DNA of 64,000 nt from Galerina marginata (lineage: Eukaryota > Basidiomycota > Agaricomycetes > Agaricales > Galerinaceae), in the NCBI GenBank assembly GCA_023014335.1, contig JAECYW010000008.1, positions 1,240,001 through 1,304,000 of the forward strand. The letters run 5' to 3'. The notes under the pieces were generated by a model, which worked only from the letters and a program-made list of their open reading frames with translations, made no database searches and was not told where the DNA came from. The position numbers and the translations under genes are program-made. Positions within the stretch are counted from its first letter, which is position 1, and every line of letters begins with the position of its first letter. This document shows positions 60,741-64,000 of the stretch, piece by piece.

Positions 60741-62656
60741 GTCCTGTTCAGGTCGTTGAACATTCGCTCTCAATGCTTCGGACAACTCAGTACTAGTATA
60801 ATTCTGACAATGGATATACAAAGGACCATAGCACGCTGTTAACTTCGATTATATTAGGCACTCGTTTCTTTCCTTCGACGACCCTTCTACAGTGTCGCAA
60901 CCAAAGCACTAACTTTCTCCCACCTTGTCGGAGACTGGTGAATCTGCACTATACAGTCAGCCGCTCGAGATTAGGGAAGAGTCTGGCGGCGCAACAACCA
61001 AAGGTTTCAGGATCGTTTTCAAAATGTCGAAGACCTCAAGGCGATACGACATCTCTTGGGCAGACGCTCGGGGTCCGGTTGACAACCAGTTTGCAGGGAA
61101 AATCTGACTCCTCTAAGGTGAAGAAGGCGTTCCGCATTAATGACCAGGGCTTCGAAAGTAATTTGTCCGATGATATTCGTAATTTCTTGAAGATTTAGCC
61201 CATGCTGAGCGGCCCATCATTACACTCAATGATACCTTCCTTTTTCAAAGTCCGAGGGAAATCTTAGCTCTGGCTTAACCGGGTTAACTTTGACATTGTA
61301 CCGTCAGCATCGGCCTTCTAATTCAGCCAAAAGCCCTGAGACTACGAACCGCACCGTATTGTGGTTACGGCCGTATACTGTAGTTTACGGGTGCTGATGG
61401 ATTAATTTAGCACGAAACCATACCGTAAAGGTTGTTTGAAAGCCGCTCGAGGGTGCGGTACGGGTAAAAATACGGCTACGGTTCGCCGCCCTACAGGCTG
61501 ACAGGCGGAATTTACTACTTACGACTGGTAATATAGCACCAATCAAGGATCGCTGATAGCATAACTAGGATCGGCTTATTCTACAATAAGTAGTTGCAAT
61601 GTCAAATACCACCAACGCGAAGTCAATTAATGTTTAGACTCTAGATAGACCGTTGTCTTTTCTCGCGGAAGGCAGCAGGAGATCTCAGGCGATGCTTCTA
61701 AGCGGCGAAGCTGCCGAAGGTGGGGCTATTGATTTCCGAACGTTGACGCCCACACAAAAGTCTGGTTACATATGTGCGGTGCGCCTTTAGAAGTCCAAGA
61801 CCCTTGATGACGACAATTGCTTTATGTGTGACCTTGCACGCTCATTATGGGGAAACTCATCGGAATCGGGGAAAATAAATGTACTTTGAGTTCAAGATTT
61901 GCATGCGGTGTAGATAGAGTTTTGTCAGGCCGCACCTACCCCCAATGTGCTTCCCACTCACGCAGATTTTAGTAAGTAGTCGAGTACCTATGCCTGAAAA
62001 TTGGCAAGAATAGCCGATATATATTTTCAACTCAGGGCAGCCTTCAGTGGCGTTTGCGACCTAATTTAAAGGCGTGCCAATTAGGTATTGTACTCCGCAC
62101 AATTAAGGGAAAAAATGCCATTTTATTAATAAACGCTGCTCATCAGTGTGGCTCTGGATCAAAAACAGCCAAATGAAGAAGGTAGTAATAACTCATGGTT
62201 TTCACACGAACCCTGGTGACACACGACCACACAATGCCGTTTAAATTTTGTAACCTCTTCCCGGCCGTCATCGATTCATTCTAGTATACACTGACTACGT
62301 ATTGAGCAAGGGCGGCTGTGCCATTGGTCTTGGTTCTTTCATCCACCAACACTGCGAGCCTTTCACGTCACCGTCAAGACCCCAAAATTTGGACAAGAAC
62401 AAGTTTAACCGACCTCAATGAGAACGCCGCTTCAATGTGACACGCACGACCGCTTTCCGCCTTGCGCCCTTGGTTCCAACTTTCAGCGCTTAGCTAGGAG
62501 GCTTATAAAAGCTACCCAGGAATGAGAGGTTCGACACCAACTCCAGACTCGAACTTGCGTGGTCCGTGACCTTCGTTATCTGAAAAGGTACCGTCGTCCC
62601 TCTTGTACCTTGTTCATGACTGACCAAACTTTTTCCATCAGGACAAAACCCTCACA
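60741..62656. other. Intergenic stretch, no supported gene
   Basis: About 1.9 kb. Short frames at 60925-61198 have no motif. A GTTACGG/CCGTA-rich patch lies at 61320-61500 (for example TACCGTAAAGG and GGCTACGG), possibly repeat-derived. The promoter of the last gene should lie near 62500-62650. Confidence 0.4.
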
Positions 62657-64000
62657 ATGTCTGCAAAAACTATCGACGCTGCTATTGCTCACCATACAGA
62701 CTGGCCCGCACCCGGAACCAAGATCTCTAAAATGTCAGAAATCGACCTTCCACGCAAATCAAGCGGTACCGAATGGTGGTATTACAATTTCCACCTCTCG
62801 CTGAACGATGGGAGAAAGGCATCAGCTTTTATTGCCTTATTCAGAACTGCTAGTCTGAAACCGTCAGCGTCCCTTATATCTTGCACAACAGGGACGGTCC
62901 AAGCCCCCGTTGAGCATGGGCTTTGCCATACACATCTCCTCAATTTCGCTATTTCGATTCTCCCAGCAGACAATCGCTCTACATTATCATCAAAATCTTT
63001 AGAGATACAAGATGATACTTCCAAGGGTCGGTACTTCTTCACGAGCGCCTATGGACGCCGACAACGCTGCCTATATGTGCAGTATTCTCGAAGCGGAAAC
63101 TCGAATGGATCCCCTTATTTGGCAATCCCTCCTCTGTGTTATGCGAGAGGGAAAAAGTTCCTGAACCGGATACCTTCATCCACGGCGAGGTCTGTGTTTC
63201 CGAGAATGGGCTGCTCGATCTCAAATATGGTGACCTCGCCAGTGTGAAATGCAAGACGAATTCTAATGGCGAGGACGTGTATCATATCGTTGCGCGGTCA
63301 GCCGATGGTTCATACGGGTTTGAGATTGACCTCACTCCACGGAAGCCGCCTATTAACCACGGAGCAAAGTGGCGTTGTGCAGGGTGATCTCGTCTCCCCA
63401 GAAGACGGGATGTATTACTGCTTCGTCCCTCGCTGTGATGTATCGGGTTCCTTGCGCATAGACTAACGCATCAAGTCGAGGTGGATAGTAGCAACTCCAT
63501 GGGCTGGTACGACCGGGAGTTTGGCGGAGGTATCCGGAAATGGTCCCAACCCAGTACGAGCCCGACAGAGAGCTCGTGGACGTGGGCGTTCGGCGCAGTT
63601 ATTCAATGGTTGGGACTTGACAGTCTACACCCTATGCGACGTAGACATCTACAGTGGAGAATCCGTCGTTCGAGACAAGCGCGCTATCGTCATCTCCCCG
63701 GAGGGCACTCGTATTGAGTGCGACGAACACAGCTTGGATAATATCGAAAACTGGACCTCTATGTTCACTCTGAACGAATATGGGACTAAGTGGGTCCTTG
63801 CCATACCACACCTAGATATCTATCTCTCGTTGGAAGCCCCATTTGCGAAACAGGAGTTTAGGACGATCTGCGTTGGCAGAGGATACTGGGAGGGGAGAGT
63901 CACCGTTGCGGGGACCATGGGCGGCGAGCTAGTGAACGGGCTTGGATTCGTGGAGGTAAGACTTTCAGTTCTCGCATGAGATTTTCCACTCATCCTGGTT
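62657..64000 (+). CDS. CrtC/AttH-like lipocalin-fold protein (3' end outside window)
   Basis: Related to hydroxyneurosporene synthase (CrtC) and AttH-like proteins, a family of two beta-barrel domains that includes hydratases; fungal Diels-Alderase-type pericyclases are related folds. The start MSAKTIDAAIAHHTDWPAPG leads to SSGTEWWYYNFHLSLNDGR, the family's EWWY motif. Later blocks are PEPDTFIHGEVCVSENGLLD, YHIVARSADGSYGFEIDLTP, MYYCFVPRCDVSGSL, GWYDREFGGG (second signature), LFNGWDLTVYTLCD and VAGTMGGELVNGLGFVEV. A splice donor follows at about 63956, with the rest outside. Several frame changes occur, one in a run of A near 63155. The substrate is unknown. Confidence 0.7.

Noticed and set aside
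31700..63200. Programmed ribosomal frameshifting as the cause of the many frame breaks
   Set aside because: No shared slippery site or structure; the breaks hit unrelated genes, often several per gene, so indels in the sequence explain them better.

Overview
The window is nuclear DNA from a mushroom-forming basidiomycete (Agaricomycetes). Genes are dense and split by many short GT-AG introns, mostly about 50-60 bases. The families are typical of this group: CBM1 modules with several introns, F-box proteins of the basidiomycete type, an agaricomycete seven-helix membrane protein, aldo-keto reductase tandems and a DUF2235 protein. No rRNA, tRNA, CRISPR array or prokaryote-style operon was recognised.

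Layout. 1-7 kb: the 5' part of a short-chain dehydrogenase (-), an Aim32/Apd1-type bis-histidinyl 2Fe-2S protein (+) and an F-box protein (-). 8-12.6 kb: three small secreted proteins made only of cellulose-binding CBM1 modules (+). They share two promoter motifs at nearly constant distance from the ATG, and a ~1.3 kb element with inverted termini sits between the first two. 13-21 kb: three paralogous aldo-keto reductases (one +, two -) around ORC5 (+). 21-29 kb: a seven-helix membrane protein, a 2OG-Fe(II) oxygenase and a large glycosylated membrane protein, all (-). 31-39 kb: a damaged membrane/coiled-coil gene beside an inverted repeat (-), a DUF899 protein (+) and a TFIIIC subunit with C-terminal zinc finger (+). 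39-46 kb: a DUF2235 alpha/beta hydrolase fused to about ten armadillo-like repeats encoded by phase-1 exons (+), then a low-complexity protein (-). 48-61 kb: profilin (-), a disordered coiled-coil protein (+), the ribosome-biogenesis factor Nop4/RBM28 (-), a small coiled-coil protein (+), a PhzF-like protein (-) and an F-box protein (+). 62.6 kb to the end: a CrtC/AttH-like protein that runs off the window.

The most interesting content is the co-regulated-looking CBM1-only trio, the DUF2235-armadillo fusion with one repeat per exon, and the difference among the reductase paralogues, two of which carry a hydrophobic C-terminal tail that the third lacks. One technical point affects everything after about 31 kb: many genes there, including expected essential ones (Nop4, profilin, TFIIIC), are broken by single-base frame changes, several in homopolymers. 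Genes before about 27 kb read cleanly. Uncorrected indels in the assembly are the likeliest cause. Exon limits given here were read by eye from splice consensus and continuity of protein motifs.
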